Shown piece after piece: positions 1 through 8,705 of a DNA stretch of 64,000 bases; position 1 is the stretch's first letter, and every line of letters starts with the position of its first letter. Under the pieces are notes generated by a model, which saw only the letters and a program-made list of their open reading frames with translations, had not been told where the DNA came from and did not search any database. The position numbers were made by a program, and so were the translations under genes. Origin of the DNA: Serratia marcescens subsp. marcescens ATCC 13880 (GTDB lineage: Bacteria; Pseudomonadota; Gammaproteobacteria; Enterobacterales; Enterobacteriaceae); NCBI RefSeq assembly GCF_017299535.1, contig NZ_CP071238.1, forward strand, positions 3,782,001 through 3,846,000, given 5' to 3'.

Positions 1-1
1 G

Positions 2-757
2 ATACCGCTCTCCTACTTCGCCAGTTGGCGGCCGGCCAACGCGCCGCTGTCGGTCAACCATCAGGGGCTGTCCGCCGCCTCGACCGTCTCCTTTAACCTG
101 CCGGACGGCGGCAGCCTGTCGGACGCCACCGCGGCAATAGAGCGCACCATGACTCAGCTCGGCGTGCCGTCCACGGTGCGCGGCGCTTTCGCCGGCACCG
201 CCCAGGTGTTCCAGGACACCCTGAAGTCGCAGTTGATCCTGATCCTGGCGGCGATCGCCACGGTGTATATCGTGCTCGGCGTGCTGTATGAGAGCTATAT
301 CCATCCTCTGACCATCCTTTCCACGCTGCCTTCCGCCGGCGTGGGGGCGCTGCTGGCGCTCGAGCTGTTCGGCGCGCCGTTCAGCCTGATCGCGCTGATC
401 GGCATCATGCTGTTGATCGGCATCGTGAAGAAAAACGCCATCATGATGGTCGACTTCGCGCTCGAAGCGCAGCGCAACGGCGGCATCAGCGCCCGCGAGG
501 CGATTTTCCAGGCCAGCCTGCTGCGTTTCCGGCCGATCATGATGACCACGCTGGCGGCGTTGTTCGGCGCGCTGCCGTTGGTGCTGACCAGCGGCGACGG
601 CGCGGAGCTGCGCCAGCCGCTCGGCATCACCATCGCCGGCGGCCTGGTGATGAGCCAGCTGCTGACGCTGTACACCACCCCGGTGGTCTACCTTTACTTC
701 GACCGGCTGCAGGCGAAGTTCCGCCGCAACAAGCAACTGGCTCCGCTGCCCCATTAA
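2..757 (+). CDS. mdtC: Multidrug efflux RND permease subunit MdtC (3' part)
   Basis: The reading frame is open from the window edge and gives the last 251 residues of an RND permease; MdtC is normally about 1025 residues, so roughly the C-terminal quarter is present. The sequence has the last periplasmic stretch ([15 protein letters not shown]) and the closing block of membrane helices with the RND signature region [19 protein letters not shown]. MdtC works with MdtB in the inner membrane as a proton-driven pump, with MdtA and TolC. It is followed at once by mdtD, baeS and baeR, the standard mdtABCD-baeSR order. The 5' part lies outside the window. Confidence 0.95.
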   Translation: MPLSYFASWRPANAPLSVNHQGLSAASTVSFNLPDGGSLSDATAAIERTMTQLGVPSTVRGAFAGTAQVFQDTLKSQLILILAAIATVYIVLGVLYESYIHPLTILSTLPSAGVGALLALELFGAPFSLIALIGIMLLIGIVKKNAIMMVDFALEAQRNGGISAREAIFQASLLRFRPIMMTTLAALFGALPLVLTSGDGAELRQPLGITIAGGLVMSQLLTLYTTPVVYLYFDRLQAKFRRNKQLAPLPH

Positions 758-767
758 TGGCCGACTG

Positions 768-2198
768 ATGCTGATGAAACACGCCGCCACGGTACGCTGG
801 CAACTCTGGATAGTGGCATTCGGCTTCTTTATGCAGACGCTGGATACCACTATCGTCAACACCGCCCTGCCCTCAATGGCCGCCAGCCTGGGGGAGAACC
901 CGCTGCACATGCAGTCGGTGATCGTCTCCTATGTGCTGACGGTGGCGGTGACGCTGCCGGCCAGCGGCTGGCTGGCGGACAAAGTCGGCGTACAGCGGGT
1001 GTTTTTCAGCGCCATCGTGCTGTTCACCCTCGGCTCCCTCCTCTGCGCCCGTTCGGAAACCCTGAACGAGCTGATCGCCTCGCGCGTGCTTCAGGGCGTC
1101 GGCGGCGCGATGATGGTGCCGGTCGGGCGCCTGACGGTGATGAAGATCGTGCCGCGCGAGCAGTACATGGCGGCGATGACCTTCGTGACGCTGCCGGGCC
1201 AGATCGGCCCGCTGATGGGGCCGGCGCTGGGCGGTTTCCTGGTGCAATACGCCAGCTGGCACTGGATTTTCCTGATCAATATTCCGGTGGGCATCGTGGG
1301 CGCCATCGCCACGCTGCTGCTGATGCCCAACTACCAAATGCAGACCCGCCGCTTCGATCTCAGCGGCTTTATCCTGCTGGCGATCGGCATGGCGTCGCTG
1401 ACGCTGGCGCTCGACGGCCATAAAGGCATGGGGCTGTCCGGCGGCGCCATCGCCGGCCTGGTGGCGCTGGGCGCAGCGGCGCTGTTGGGGTATGTTTGGC
1501 ATGCCTACGGCAATAGCCGCGCCCTGTTCTCGCTGCGGCTGCTTCGCACCCCGACCTACAAAATCGGGCTGCTGGCCAGCCTGCTGGGGCGCATCGGCAG
1601 CGGCATGCTGCCGTTCATGACGCCGCTGTTCCTGCAGGTGGGCATGGGTTTCACGCCGTTCCACGCCGGGCTGATGATGATCCCGATGATCATCGGCAGC
1701 ATGGGCATGAAGCGCATCGTGGTGCAGGTAGTCAACCGCTTTGGCTACCGCAACGTGCTGGTGGCCGCCACGCTGCTGCTGGCGCTGGTCAGCCTGAGCT
1801 TCCTGCTGACGGCGATGCTCGGCTGGCTGTGGCTGCTGCCGGTGGTGCTGTTCTTCCAGGGGATGATCAACTCACTGCGCTTCTCGGCGATGAACACCCT
1901 GACGCTGAAAGATCTGCCCGACCGGCTGGCCAGCAGCGGCAACAGCCTGCTGTCGATGGTCATGCAGCTGTCGATGAGCCTCGGCGTCAGCGTCGCCGGC
2001 ATCTTGATCGGCAGCTTCGCCCATCACCAGGTGGTGGCCGATAGCCCGGCCATCCACAGCGCATTCATTTACAGCTACTGCTGTATGGCGTTGATTATCG
2101 CTCTGCCCGCGCTCGCCTTCGCGCGCGTGCCGGCCGATAGCGCGCCCAACCGCACGCTGACCAAAGAGCCGGGTACCGGCTCAACGAGGTTGCAATGA
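768..2198 (+). CDS. mdtD: MFS transporter MdtD (DHA2-type, 14 helices)
   Basis: A 476-residue, very hydrophobic protein of the drug:H+ antiporter-2 type. The N terminus carries the family motif [18 protein letters not shown], and [12 protein letters not shown] is a motif A-like loop after helix 2. MdtD sits in the mdtABCD-baeSR operon of enterobacteria; its own role there is poorly defined, and an iron-citrate export function has been proposed for the E. coli protein. It starts 10 bases after mdtC and its stop overlaps the baeS start as ATGA, so translation is probably coupled. A second ATG two codons in (774) is an alternative start. Confidence 0.9.
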   Translation: MLMKHAATVRWQLWIVAFGFFMQTLDTTIVNTALPSMAASLGENPLHMQSVIVSYVLTVAVTLPASGWLADKVGVQRVFFSAIVLFTLGSLLCARSETLNELIASRVLQGVGGAMMVPVGRLTVMKIVPREQYMAAMTFVTLPGQIGPLMGPALGGFLVQYASWHWIFLINIPVGIVGAIATLLLMPNYQMQTRRFDLSGFILLAIGMASLTLALDGHKGMGLSGGAIAGLVALGAAALLGYVWHAYGNSRALFSLRLLRTPTYKIGLLASLLGRIGSGMLPFMTPLFLQVGMGFTPFHAGLMMIPMIIGSMGMKRIVVQVVNRFGYRNVLVAATLLLALVSLSFLLTAMLGWLWLLPVVLFFQGMINSLRFSAMNTLTLKDLPDRLASSGNSLLSMVMQLSMSLGVSVAGILIGSFAHHQVVADSPAIHSAFIYSYCCMALIIALPALAFARVPADSAPNRTLTKEPGTGSTRLQ

Positions 2199-3577
2199 GG
2201 ATAGGCATTACCGGAAAACTGTTCCTGGCCATTTTCGCTACCTGCATGCTGGTGTTGATCACCATGCATTGGGGGGTGCGTGTCAGCTTTGAGCGCGGCT
2301 TTATCGATTACATCAAGAGCAGCAACGAGCAGCGCATCAACATGCTGAGCGAAGCGCTGGAGGAACAGTACAGCCATCATGGCAACTGGATATTCCTGCG
2401 CAACAACGATCAGGTGGTCTACCAAATCATGCGTTCGTTCGAGCAGAATAGCGACAGCAGCCACAATCTGCCGCCCAAGGGGTGGCGCACCCAGTTTTGG
2501 GTGGTGGACAGCCAGTTCAATCGGCTGGTCGGGCATTCCGGCCCGTTGCCGAAGGAAGGGCCTCGCCACCCGATCCGCTACAACAACGAGATCGTCGGCT
2601 GGGTGCTCACCACCCCGGTCGAGCGCCTGACACGCAATACCGACATCAACTTCGATCGCCAGCAGCGGCGCACCAGCTGGATTATCGTCGCGCTCTCCAC
2701 CCTGTTGGCGGCGGCGGTGACCTGGCTGCTGTCGCGCGGCATGCTGGCCCCGGTCAAGCGCCTGGTGGCGGGCACCCACCGCCTGGCGGCCGGCGATTTC
2801 ACCACCCGCGTGGCGGTCAGCAGCCAGGATGAACTGGGCAGGCTGGCGCACGACTTCAATCAGTTGGCCACCTCGCTGGAAAAAAACGAGCAGATGCGTC
2901 GCGCCTTTATGGCCGACGTGTCGCACGAGCTGCGCACGCCGCTGGCGGTGCTGCGCGGCGAGCTGGAGGCGCTGCAGGACGGCGTGCGCCAGCCGACGCC
3001 GGCGTCGCTCAGCTCGCTGCAGGCCGAGGTATCCACCCTGACCAAACTGGTCGACGATCTGCACCAGCTGTCGCTCTCCGATCTCGGCGCGCTGGCCTAT
3101 CGCAAGGCCTCGGTGGACTGCGTGCACCTGGTGCAGATCGCCGTCGCCGCCTTCCGCGAACGCTTCCGCGCCAAAGGGCTGGAGATCGTCACCCATCTGC
3201 CGGCGCAGGCGCCGCTGTTCGGCGATCCCGATCGCCTGAACCAACTGTTCAATAACCTGCTGGAAAACAGCCTGCGTTACACCGACGCCGGCGGCCGGTT
3301 GGAGATCGGCGTCGAGCAACAGCCGGGGCGGCTGCTCCTTTACTGGCAGGACAGCGCGCCGGGCATCAGCGATCAGCAACTGACGCGCATTTTCGAACGT
3401 TTCTACCGGGCGGAAGGTTCACGCAACCGCGCCAGCGGCGGTTCCGGGCTGGGGTTGGCGATCTGCCACAACATCGTGGAAGCGCACGACGGGAAAATCC
3501 GCGCCGAGCATTCGCCTTTAGGCGGCGTGCGCATTACAGTAGAATTTGCTACCCCGATAAAAAATAAGGCGCCCTGA
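2195..3577 (+). CDS. baeS: Envelope stress sensor histidine kinase BaeS
   Basis: A 460-residue inner-membrane sensor kinase. The visible order is a first membrane helix (about 8-28), a periplasmic sensor region, a second helix (about 163-180), a HAMP linker, a HisKA box [10 protein letters not shown] with phospho-acceptor His244, and a catalytic domain with an N box ([12 protein letters not shown]) and a G2 box (GGSGLGLAI). The G1 Asp-x-Gly motif reads DSAPGI here instead of DxGxGI; other BaeS proteins show the same drift. BaeS responds to envelope stress and phosphorylates BaeR, which activates the mdt operon. It overlaps mdtD by four bases and baeR by one. Confidence 0.95.
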   Translation: MRIGITGKLFLAIFATCMLVLITMHWGVRVSFERGFIDYIKSSNEQRINMLSEALEEQYSHHGNWIFLRNNDQVVYQIMRSFEQNSDSSHNLPPKGWRTQFWVVDSQFNRLVGHSGPLPKEGPRHPIRYNNEIVGWVLTTPVERLTRNTDINFDRQQRRTSWIIVALSTLLAAAVTWLLSRGMLAPVKRLVAGTHRLAAGDFTTRVAVSSQDELGRLAHDFNQLATSLEKNEQMRRAFMADVSHELRTPLAVLRGELEALQDGVRQPTPASLSSLQAEVSTLTKLVDDLHQLSLSDLGALAYRKASVDCVHLVQIAVAAFRERFRAKGLEIVTHLPAQAPLFGDPDRLNQLFNNLLENSLRYTDAGGRLEIGVEQQPGRLLLYWQDSAPGISDQQLTRIFERFYRAEGSRNRASGGSGLGLAICHNIVEAHDGKIRAEHSPLGGVRITVEFATPIKNKAP

Positions 3578-4293
3578 TGGACATTCAGAATCAACCCGTG
3601 CAAATCATGATTGTTGAAGATGAGCCCAAGCTGGGCCAGCTGCTGGTGGATTATCTCCAGGCGGCGGGCTACGCCACCCGCTGGCTGACCAACGGCAATG
3701 AGGTGGTGCCGACCGTGCACCAGCATCCGCCGGCGCTGATCTTGCTCGACCTGATGTTGCCGGGGGCCGACGGCCTGACGGTGTGCCGCGAGCTGCGCCG
3801 CTTCAGCGACGTGCCCATCGTGATGGTGACGGCGAAAATCGAAGAGATTGACCGCCTGTTGGGATTGGAGATCGGTGCCGACGATTACATCTGCAAACCC
3901 TACAGCCCGCGCGAAGTGGTGGCGCGGGTGAAAACCATCCTGCGCCGCAGCTATCGGCCGCAGGAGAACGCGCGGGAAGATGACCTGCTGCACATCGATG
4001 AACCGCGCTTCCAGGCCAGCTATCAGGGGCAGTTATTGGATCTGACGCCGGCGGAGTTCCGCCTGCTGAAAACGCTGGCCAGCCAGCCGGGCAACGTGTT
4101 TTCACGCGAGCAGCTGCTGAACAACCTGTACGACGACTACCGGGTGGTCACCGACCGCACCATCGACAGCCACATCAAAAACCTGCGCCGCAAACTGGAA
4201 CTGATCGACGGGGAAAAATCCTTCATCCGCTCGGTATACGGCGTGGGCTACCGCTGGGAAGCCGAGCCCTGCCGGCTGATGAATGGGGTTTAG
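3577..4293 (+). CDS. baeR: Response regulator BaeR (OmpR/PhoB family)
   Basis: A 238-residue regulator with an N-terminal receiver domain (acidic pair in IVEDEP, phosphoryl acceptor Asp58 in [10 protein letters not shown], conserved Lys in CKPYSPRE) and a C-terminal winged-helix DNA-binding domain ([13 protein letters not shown] ... [13 protein letters not shown]). It is the partner of BaeS and activates the mdtABCD efflux genes during envelope stress. The start codon shares one base with the baeS stop (TGATG). It is the last gene of the operon; a convergent toxin gene ends seven bases downstream and no clear terminator separates them. Confidence 0.96.
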   Translation: MDIQNQPVQIMIVEDEPKLGQLLVDYLQAAGYATRWLTNGNEVVPTVHQHPPALILLDLMLPGADGLTVCRELRRFSDVPIVMVTAKIEEIDRLLGLEIGADDYICKPYSPREVVARVKTILRRSYRPQENAREDDLLHIDEPRFQASYQGQLLDLTPAEFRLLKTLASQPGNVFSREQLLNNLYDDYRVVTDRTIDSHIKNLRRKLELIDGEKSFIRSVYGVGYRWEAEPCRLMNGV

Positions 4294-4299
4294 GGGAAA

Positions 4300-4689
4300 T
4301 CAGCGCGTCCAGTCTTCAACCGCCAACCCGGGCACCATGGCGAATGCGCGATCGTTGGTCACCAGCGTCGCGCCACGGCTCTGCGCGTGAGCGGCGATCA
4401 GTTGATCGATCGCGCCCATGATTTTGCCCTTCCTCTCCATGGTTGCCCGCATTTCACCGTAGCAACGGGCGGCCTCGCTATCCCATGCATAGACCGTCAC
4501 TGCAGCAAGAAAGGCCTCGACCATGCTTTGCAACGCCTTGTTCCGCCGTTTAGCCACACCGTAAAGCAGTTCCGCCTCCGTGACGCTGGAAATACATACG
4601 GCAGAAGGCGGGAGCTTTTCCATGACGTTAAGCACCTGCGGATGCTGCCGAAACAAGTGGCTGACGGTGTTGGTATCAAACATGTACAT
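4300..4689 (-). CDS. vapC: PIN-domain toxin, VapC type (predicted endoribonuclease)
   Basis: A 129-residue PIN-domain protein. The acidic residues expected for Mg2+-dependent RNA cleavage are visible: Asp5 in MYMFDTNTVS, Glu in VTEAELLYG, Asp in GAIDQLIAAHA and Asp in TNDRAF. VapC toxins usually cleave tRNA or rRNA and are silenced by a cognate antitoxin. The gene lies three bases downstream of an AbrB/SpoVT-type antitoxin gene in the usual antitoxin-toxin order. The pair is inserted between baeR and yegP. The RNA target cannot be read from the sequence. Confidence 0.88.
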   Translation of the reverse strand: MYMFDTNTVSHLFRQHPQVLNVMEKLPPSAVCISSVTEAELLYGVAKRRNKALQSMVEAFLAAVTVYAWDSEAARCYGEMRATMERKGKIMGAIDQLIAAHAQSRGATLVTNDRAFAMVPGLAVEDWTR

Positions 4690-4692
4690 CGC

Positions 4693-4956
4693 CTACTCTT
4701 CCTCTGAGAACGGATCGCGGTCTGCCATCCCTTGCTGACGATCTTCCGCGCCAAGAAATTCTTGCGGCACCGGCGTTTGGGCGATAATGCTCAGCAGCGG
4801 TGCCCAGCTGTCCGGCTTTGCCGGATATTTGGATAAAATCACGTTGCCCTCCCGATCGCGACGGATATAGACACGATCCGTATCAAATTCAAATTCCACC
4901 GGTAACCTCACCGCCTGATTTCTGCCGTTTTTAAACAGCTTTGCGATTCTTTCCAT
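4693..4956 (-). CDS. vapB: AbrB/SpoVT-type antitoxin, VapB type
   Basis: An 87-residue protein with a swapped-hairpin AbrB-type DNA-binding N terminus (MERIAKLFKNGRNQAVRLP) and an acidic C-terminal tail (DRDPFSEEE) expected to bind and block the toxin. The frame is open further upstream to 4986, but the ATG at 4956 is chosen because GGAGGTG sits seven bases before it and the homology-like region begins there. The downstream toxin gene is three bases away. An 8-bp inverted repeat just upstream is a likely autoregulatory operator. Confidence 0.87.
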   Translation of the reverse strand: MERIAKLFKNGRNQAVRLPVEFEFDTDRVYIRRDREGNVILSKYPAKPDSWAPLLSIIAQTPVPQEFLGAEDRQQGMADRDPFSEEE

Positions 4957-4972
4957 CTTGACACCTCCACAG

Positions 4973-4998
4973 CAGGCATAGGCCAAAGCATATGCCTG
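4973..4998. promoter_or_regulatory. Candidate VapB/VapBC autoregulatory operator
   Basis: CAGGCATA at 4973-4980 and TATGCCTG at 4991-4998 form a perfect 8-bp inverted repeat with a 10-base spacer, about 20 bases upstream of the vapB start. Type II antitoxins of this family bind palindromes at their own promoter. The site is seen in the sequence; the binding is inferred. Confidence 0.5.
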
Positions 4999-5294
4999 TA
5001 GCGTGTCGATGCCAAGATATGTCGCTCATTTTTCATCCACATTGACGAAACGGCCAAACAGTAACGCACGATCTCACGGGGTGAAACCCTGTTCCCCATG
5101 TTATGCGGCGCACTGCGCAATCGCCGCCCGCTCCCTTAGCTTCCCGTGCGGCGCTGTGCTTCTCGGACGAAAACTCCGCGCCGGCGCAAAAAAACTGCGC
5201 ATTTTTTCGACTAAGCTGCTGTGAGGTTTAGCCGCCGATTTTCAAGCGATTGGCTACACTTACATCACGAATCGGAACCTACAGGAGAAGAACC
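4999..5294. other. Intergenic region between vapB and yegP
   Basis: About 300 bases between two divergent genes. It must hold the vapBC promoter (minus strand) and the yegP promoter (plus strand). A GCGC-A7CT-GCGC-AT6 stretch near 5185-5210 resembles a weak hairpin followed by a T run. No convincing coding sequence was found. Confidence 0.5.
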
Positions 5295-5633
5295 ATGGCA
5301 ATCGGTCATTACGAGCTGAAAAAAGCAAAGAACGGACAGTACCACTTCAACCTGAAAGCCAGTAACGGCGAGATCATTCTGGCCAGCGAGATGTATGCCA
5401 GCAAAGCCTCGGCGGAGAACGGCATCGCCTCGGTGCAGACCAATTCACCGCACGAAGCGCAGTACGAACTGAAGCACAGCGCCAGCAATCAGCCCTATTT
5501 TGTGCTGAAGGCCAAGAACCATCAGGTGATCGGCGTCAGCGAAATGTACAGCTCCGAAAGCGCGGCCAAAAACGGTATCCAGTCGGTGACGAAAAACGGC
5601 CCGACCACCGACATCCGCGATTTGAGCGCCTGA
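5295..5633 (+). CDS. yegP: YegP family protein (two DUF1508 repeats)
   Basis: A 112-residue protein made of two similar halves: ELKKAKNGQYHFNLKASNGEIILASEMY and ELKHSASNQPYFVLKAKNHQVIGVSEMY each begin a DUF1508 unit that ends in an xAKxGIxSV-like stretch. The start at 5295 is supported by ACAGGAG eight bases upstream; the frame is open further 5'. The family is common in enterobacteria next to trhP (yegQ) and its biochemical role is not established. A strong GC-rich hairpin with a T run follows at 5648-5676, so the gene is probably monocistronic. Confidence 0.9.
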   Translation: MAIGHYELKKAKNGQYHFNLKASNGEIILASEMYASKASAENGIASVQTNSPHEAQYELKHSASNQPYFVLKAKNHQVIGVSEMYSSESAAKNGIQSVTKNGPTTDIRDLSA

Positions 5634-5647
5634 TCCCCCGTTTCGCC

Positions 5648-5676
5648 CGCGCGGTGGCCGCCACCGCGCGTTTTCC
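5648..5676 (+). terminator. Rho-independent terminator of yegP
   Basis: CGCGCGGTGG and CCACCGCGCG form a perfect 10-bp stem with a CCG loop, followed by TTTT. It lies 15 bases after the yegP stop codon. Confidence 0.75.
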
Positions 5677-5811
5677 GTTTGACCGGGATCAATCTCCCTT
5701 GAATAAATCCGGTTAACTGCTGATTTCTTGCCGCGCTGCGGCTACAATCCCCCGCTTTTACTGCGCCATCAGGTGGCGTGGTGCTGACCTGAAATCAGAC
5801 CGAGACACACT

Positions 5812-7164
5812 ATGTTTACACCGGAACTTCTCTCCCCGGCCGGCACGCTGAAAAATATGCGTTACGCCTTCGCCTACGGCGCCGATGCGGTTTACGCCGG
5901 CCAGCCGCGCTACAGCCTGCGGGTGCGCAACAACGAGTTCAACCACGAGAATCTGGCGCAGGGCATCAACGAAGCGCATGCGCTGGGCAAAAAATTCTAC
6001 GTGGTGGTCAACATCGCCCCGCACAACGCCAAGTTGAAGACCTTCCTGCGCGATCTGAAGCCGGTTATCGATATGGGCCCGGATGCGCTGATCATGTCCG
6101 ATCCTGGCCTGATCATGATGGTGCGCGAAGCCTTCCCGCAGATGGACATCCACCTGTCGGTGCAGGCCAACGCCGTTAACTGGGCGACGGTGAAGTTCTG
6201 GAAGCAAATGGGCCTGACCCGCGTGATCCTGTCGCGCGAACTGTCGCTGGAAGAGATCGCCGAGATCCGCGCCGAAGTGCCGGACATGGAGCTGGAAATC
6301 TTCGTCCACGGCGCGCTGTGCATGGCCTACTCCGGCCGCTGCCTGCTGTCCGGCTACATCAACAAGCGCGATCCCAATCAGGGCACCTGCACCAATGCCT
6401 GCCGCTGGCAGTACAAAGCGGAGGAAGGCAAAGAGGACGACACCGGCAATATCGTGCACCTGCACGAACCGATCCCGGTGCAAACCGTCGAGCCGACGCT
6501 GGGCATCGGCGCGCCCACCGACAAGGTGTTCATGCTGTCTGAAGCGCAAAAGCCAGGCGAATATATGAGCGCCTTCGAGGACGAACACGGCACCTATATC
6601 ATGAACTCCAAGGATCTGCGCGCCATCCAGCACGTGGAGCGTCTAACGCAGCTCGGCGTGCATTCGCTGAAGATCGAAGGGCGCACCAAGTCCTTCTACT
6701 ACTGCGCCCGCACCGCTCAGGTCTATCGCCGCGCCATCGACGACGCGGCCGCCGGCAAACCGTTCGATCCGACCCTGCTCACCACGCTGGAAGGCCTGGC
6801 GCACCGCGGCTATACCGAAGGCTTCCTGCGCCGCCACGTGCACGAAGCGCAGCAGAATTACGACTACGGCTCCTCGCTCTCCGAGCGCCAGCAGTTCGTC
6901 GGCGAATTCACCGGCGTGCGCCGTGATGGCTGGGCGGAAGTCGACGTGAAGAATAAGTTCGCGCTCGGCGACAGCGTCGAAATGATGACACCGGGCGGCA
7001 ACGTGGTGTTCACCCTCGAGAGCATGAAAAATAAGAAAGGCGAATCGATTGAGGTGGCGCCGGGCAACGGCCATATCGTTTATTTGCCGATCCCGCAGGA
7101 TATCGATCTCAATTATGCGTTGCTGATCCGCAATTTGGCGGAAGAAAATAGCGCCGGGGCATAA
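5812..7164 (+). CDS. trhP: tRNA 5-hydroxyuridine synthase TrhP (YegQ, peptidase U32 family)
   Basis: A 450-residue U32-family protein. TrhP makes 5-hydroxyuridine at position 34 of certain tRNAs from prephenate, in parallel with TrhO. The sequence shows the N-terminal barrel start MFTPELLSPAGTLKNMRYAF, the U32 signature around EIFVHGALCMAYSGRC, and clustered cysteines (in ALCMAYSGRCLL and TCTNACRWQY) expected to hold an iron-sulfur cluster. The C-terminal domain carries the small beta-barrel. Length matches the E. coli protein (453). It is followed by a terminator and then by CyaR, as in E. coli. Confidence 0.95.
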   Translation: MFTPELLSPAGTLKNMRYAFAYGADAVYAGQPRYSLRVRNNEFNHENLAQGINEAHALGKKFYVVVNIAPHNAKLKTFLRDLKPVIDMGPDALIMSDPGLIMMVREAFPQMDIHLSVQANAVNWATVKFWKQMGLTRVILSRELSLEEIAEIRAEVPDMELEIFVHGALCMAYSGRCLLSGYINKRDPNQGTCTNACRWQYKAEEGKEDDTGNIVHLHEPIPVQTVEPTLGIGAPTDKVFMLSEAQKPGEYMSAFEDEHGTYIMNSKDLRAIQHVERLTQLGVHSLKIEGRTKSFYYCARTAQVYRRAIDDAAAGKPFDPTLLTTLEGLAHRGYTEGFLRRHVHEAQQNYDYGSSLSERQQFVGEFTGVRRDGWAEVDVKNKFALGDSVEMMTPGGNVVFTLESMKNKKGESIEVAPGNGHIVYLPIPQDIDLNYALLIRNLAEENSAGA

Positions 7165-7169
7165 AAATG

Positions 7170-7196
7170 AATCGCCGTCATTCGGCGGCGATTTTT
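7170..7196 (+). terminator. Rho-independent terminator of trhP
   Basis: AATCGCCG (7170-7177) pairs with CGGCGATT (7186-7193) and is followed by a T run. It lies six bases after the trhP stop. Confidence 0.8.
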
Positions 7197-7204
7197 AGCA
7201 AATA

Positions 7205-7247
7205 TTAGAATTGGATCACATCAATGTGCGCGCAGCTTGGTTACTAT
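7205..7247 (+). promoter_or_regulatory. Predicted CRP site and -10 box of the CyaR promoter
   Basis: TTAGA-N6-TCACA at 7205-7220 resembles the CRP consensus TGTGA-N6-TCACA with one strong half-site. TACTAT at 7242-7247 fits a -10 hexamer. With transcription starting near 7251-7254, the CRP centre at 7212.5 lies about 40 bases upstream, the class II position. E. coli cyaR is known to need CRP-cAMP; the exact site here is inference. Confidence 0.55.
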
Positions 7248-7250
7248 CAC

Positions 7251-7340
7251 GCTGCTTAAAACGAACAACGAAAATATTTGCATAGCAATACTAGGAACCA
7301 CCTCCTTAGCCGGCCCAATCTCCCTTGGGCTGGCTTTTTC
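7251..7340 (+). ncRNA. cyaR: Hfq-dependent small RNA CyaR (RyeE)
   Basis: A segment of about 90 bases downstream of trhP (yegQ), the same genomic place as cyaR in E. coli. It contains the conserved CyaR seed region AGGAACCACCTCCTTAGCC, whose CCACCTCC can pair with Shine-Dalgarno sequences, and ends in a terminator hairpin (GGCCCAA/TTGGGCT type stem around TCTCC) followed by TTTTT. In E. coli CyaR represses ompX, luxS, nadE and others under CRP control. The 5' end is estimated from the -10 box and from the family's start with GCTG. Confidence 0.85.
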
Positions 7341-7631
7341 TTTATGGGTGCGCCTATTTTTTTCCACCACGCCTATTTCCATAACTTATTCCCATTATCC
7401 GTTTTAATAATAATAATCACGCCGCTTCGATATATAAATAACGCTACAGCGATTAATCCTCGCTTCTTTAACACTTTGCTTATTTCCGCGTAAAATTCAG
7501 ATAAATTCGCATTGCTTCATATTCACTGAGCGCCGGGAAATAACCGGAATTAGCTGAATATTCTGATGGCCTGGTGGCGGCAGCTGGTTTATCTTGAGGC
7601 ATTCTTGGTTTTCCGCCGGAGGATATCGGCA
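7341..7631. other. AT-rich gap between cyaR and yegS
   Basis: Roughly 290 AT-rich bases. A short open frame crosses it (from 7278), but it overlaps cyaR, has no ribosome binding site and has an unusual composition, so it is not called. The yegS promoter should lie here; no clear operator was recognised. Confidence 0.5.
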
Positions 7632-8537
7632 ATGCCTCAACACTCACATGCGTCCGCCCTGCTTATCATCAACGGCAAAGGCGCCGGTAACGAAGAGCTG
7701 CGTCAGGCGGTCAACCGGCTGCGCGAAGAACAGATAACGTTGCACGTGCGCGTCACCTGGGAGCACGGCGATGCCGCGCGCTATGTCGCGGAAGCCGCAC
7801 AGCTCGGCGTCGGCACCGTCGTCGCCGGCGGCGGTGACGGCACCATTAACGAAGTGGCCGCCGCGCTGGTGCAGCTGCCGGCGCACAACCGGCCGGCGCT
7901 GGGCATCCTGCCGCTCGGCACCGCCAACGACTTCGCCATGGCGTGCAATATCCCTCCGTCCCCCGAACTGGCGCTGCAGCTGGCGATCAAGGGCCGTTCA
8001 GTGCCGATCGATCTGGCGAAGGTCAACGGCGAGCGCTACTTCATCAACATGGCCACCGGCGGCTTCGGCACCCGCATCACCACCGAAACGCCGGAGAAGC
8101 TGAAGGCGGCGCTGGGCGGCGTGTCCTACTTTGTGCACGGCCTGCTGCGCATGGATACGCTGCAGGCCGACCGCTGTGAAATCCGCGGGCCGGACTTCCG
8201 CTGGGCCGGCGAGGCGCTGGTGATCGGCATCGGCAACGGCAAACAGGCCGGCGGCGGCCAGGAACTGTGCCCCAGCGCGCTGATCAACGACGGCCTGCTG
8301 CAGCTGCGCCTGCTGATCGCCGATGAACTGCTGCCGGCGCTGGTCGCCGCCCTGTTCAACGACGAAGAGAGCAACAGCATCCTCAGCGCGGCGCTGCCGT
8401 GGCTCGAGATCGACGCGCCGCATGAGATGACCTTCAACCTCGACGGCGAACCGCTCAAAGGCCGCCATTTCCGCATCGAAGTGTTGCCGCAGGCCATCGA
8501 ATGCCGCCTGCCGCCTAACTGCGCCCTGCTGGGCTAA
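7632..8537 (+). CDS. yegS: Lipid kinase YegS
   Basis: A 301-residue diacylglycerol-kinase-like catalytic domain protein. The glycine-rich nucleotide-binding signature [14 protein letters not shown] and [10 protein letters not shown] are both visible. The E. coli enzyme phosphorylates phosphatidylglycerol in vitro; the physiological lipid is uncertain. The ATG at 7632 is preferred over the in-frame codon at 7566 because GGAGGA lies nine bases upstream and the length then matches E. coli YegS (299). A GC-rich hairpin at 8545-8563 follows the stop. Confidence 0.92.
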   Translation: MPQHSHASALLIINGKGAGNEELRQAVNRLREEQITLHVRVTWEHGDAARYVAEAAQLGVGTVVAGGGDGTINEVAAALVQLPAHNRPALGILPLGTANDFAMACNIPPSPELALQLAIKGRSVPIDLAKVNGERYFINMATGGFGTRITTETPEKLKAALGGVSYFVHGLLRMDTLQADRCEIRGPDFRWAGEALVIGIGNGKQAGGGQELCPSALINDGLLQLRLLIADELLPALVAALFNDEESNSILSAALPWLEIDAPHEMTFNLDGEPLKGRHFRIEVLPQAIECRLPPNCALLG

Positions 8538-8544
8538 CCTTGTC

Positions 8545-8563
8545 GGGCGCAGCCGCTGCGCCC
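8545..8563 (+). terminator. Possible terminator hairpin of yegS
   Basis: GGGCGCAG and CTGCGCCC form a perfect 8-bp stem with a CCG loop, seven bases after the yegS stop. The downstream tract (CGCTTCTTCC) is only partly T-rich, so termination strength is uncertain. Confidence 0.45.
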
Positions 8564-8634
8564 CGCTTCTTCCCCTCCGTTCATCCGCTTCCACTCGCGA
8601 TCAAATGTGATCCTCTCCGGCAAATTCATTAATT

Positions 8635-8648
8635 CATACTTGTATGGT
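8635..8648. promoter_or_regulatory. Candidate RspR operator upstream of rspA
   Basis: CATACTTGTATG (8635-8646) is a perfect inverted repeat of CATAC/GTATG with a two-base centre. The half-site GTATGGT recurs upstream of rspR (15243-15249). GntR-family regulators bind short palindromes of this kind. RspR binding is inferred, not shown. Confidence 0.4.
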
Positions 8649-8705
8649 AGTTAGTTCATGGCATATTTTCGCGCTATCTCTCCGCAGCTACAGGATGTGA
8701 AGGTT

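Noticed and set aside
7278..7493. 71-codon frame downstream of trhP
   Set aside because: It overlaps the CyaR sRNA, has no ribosome binding site and lies in an AT-rich non-coding gap.
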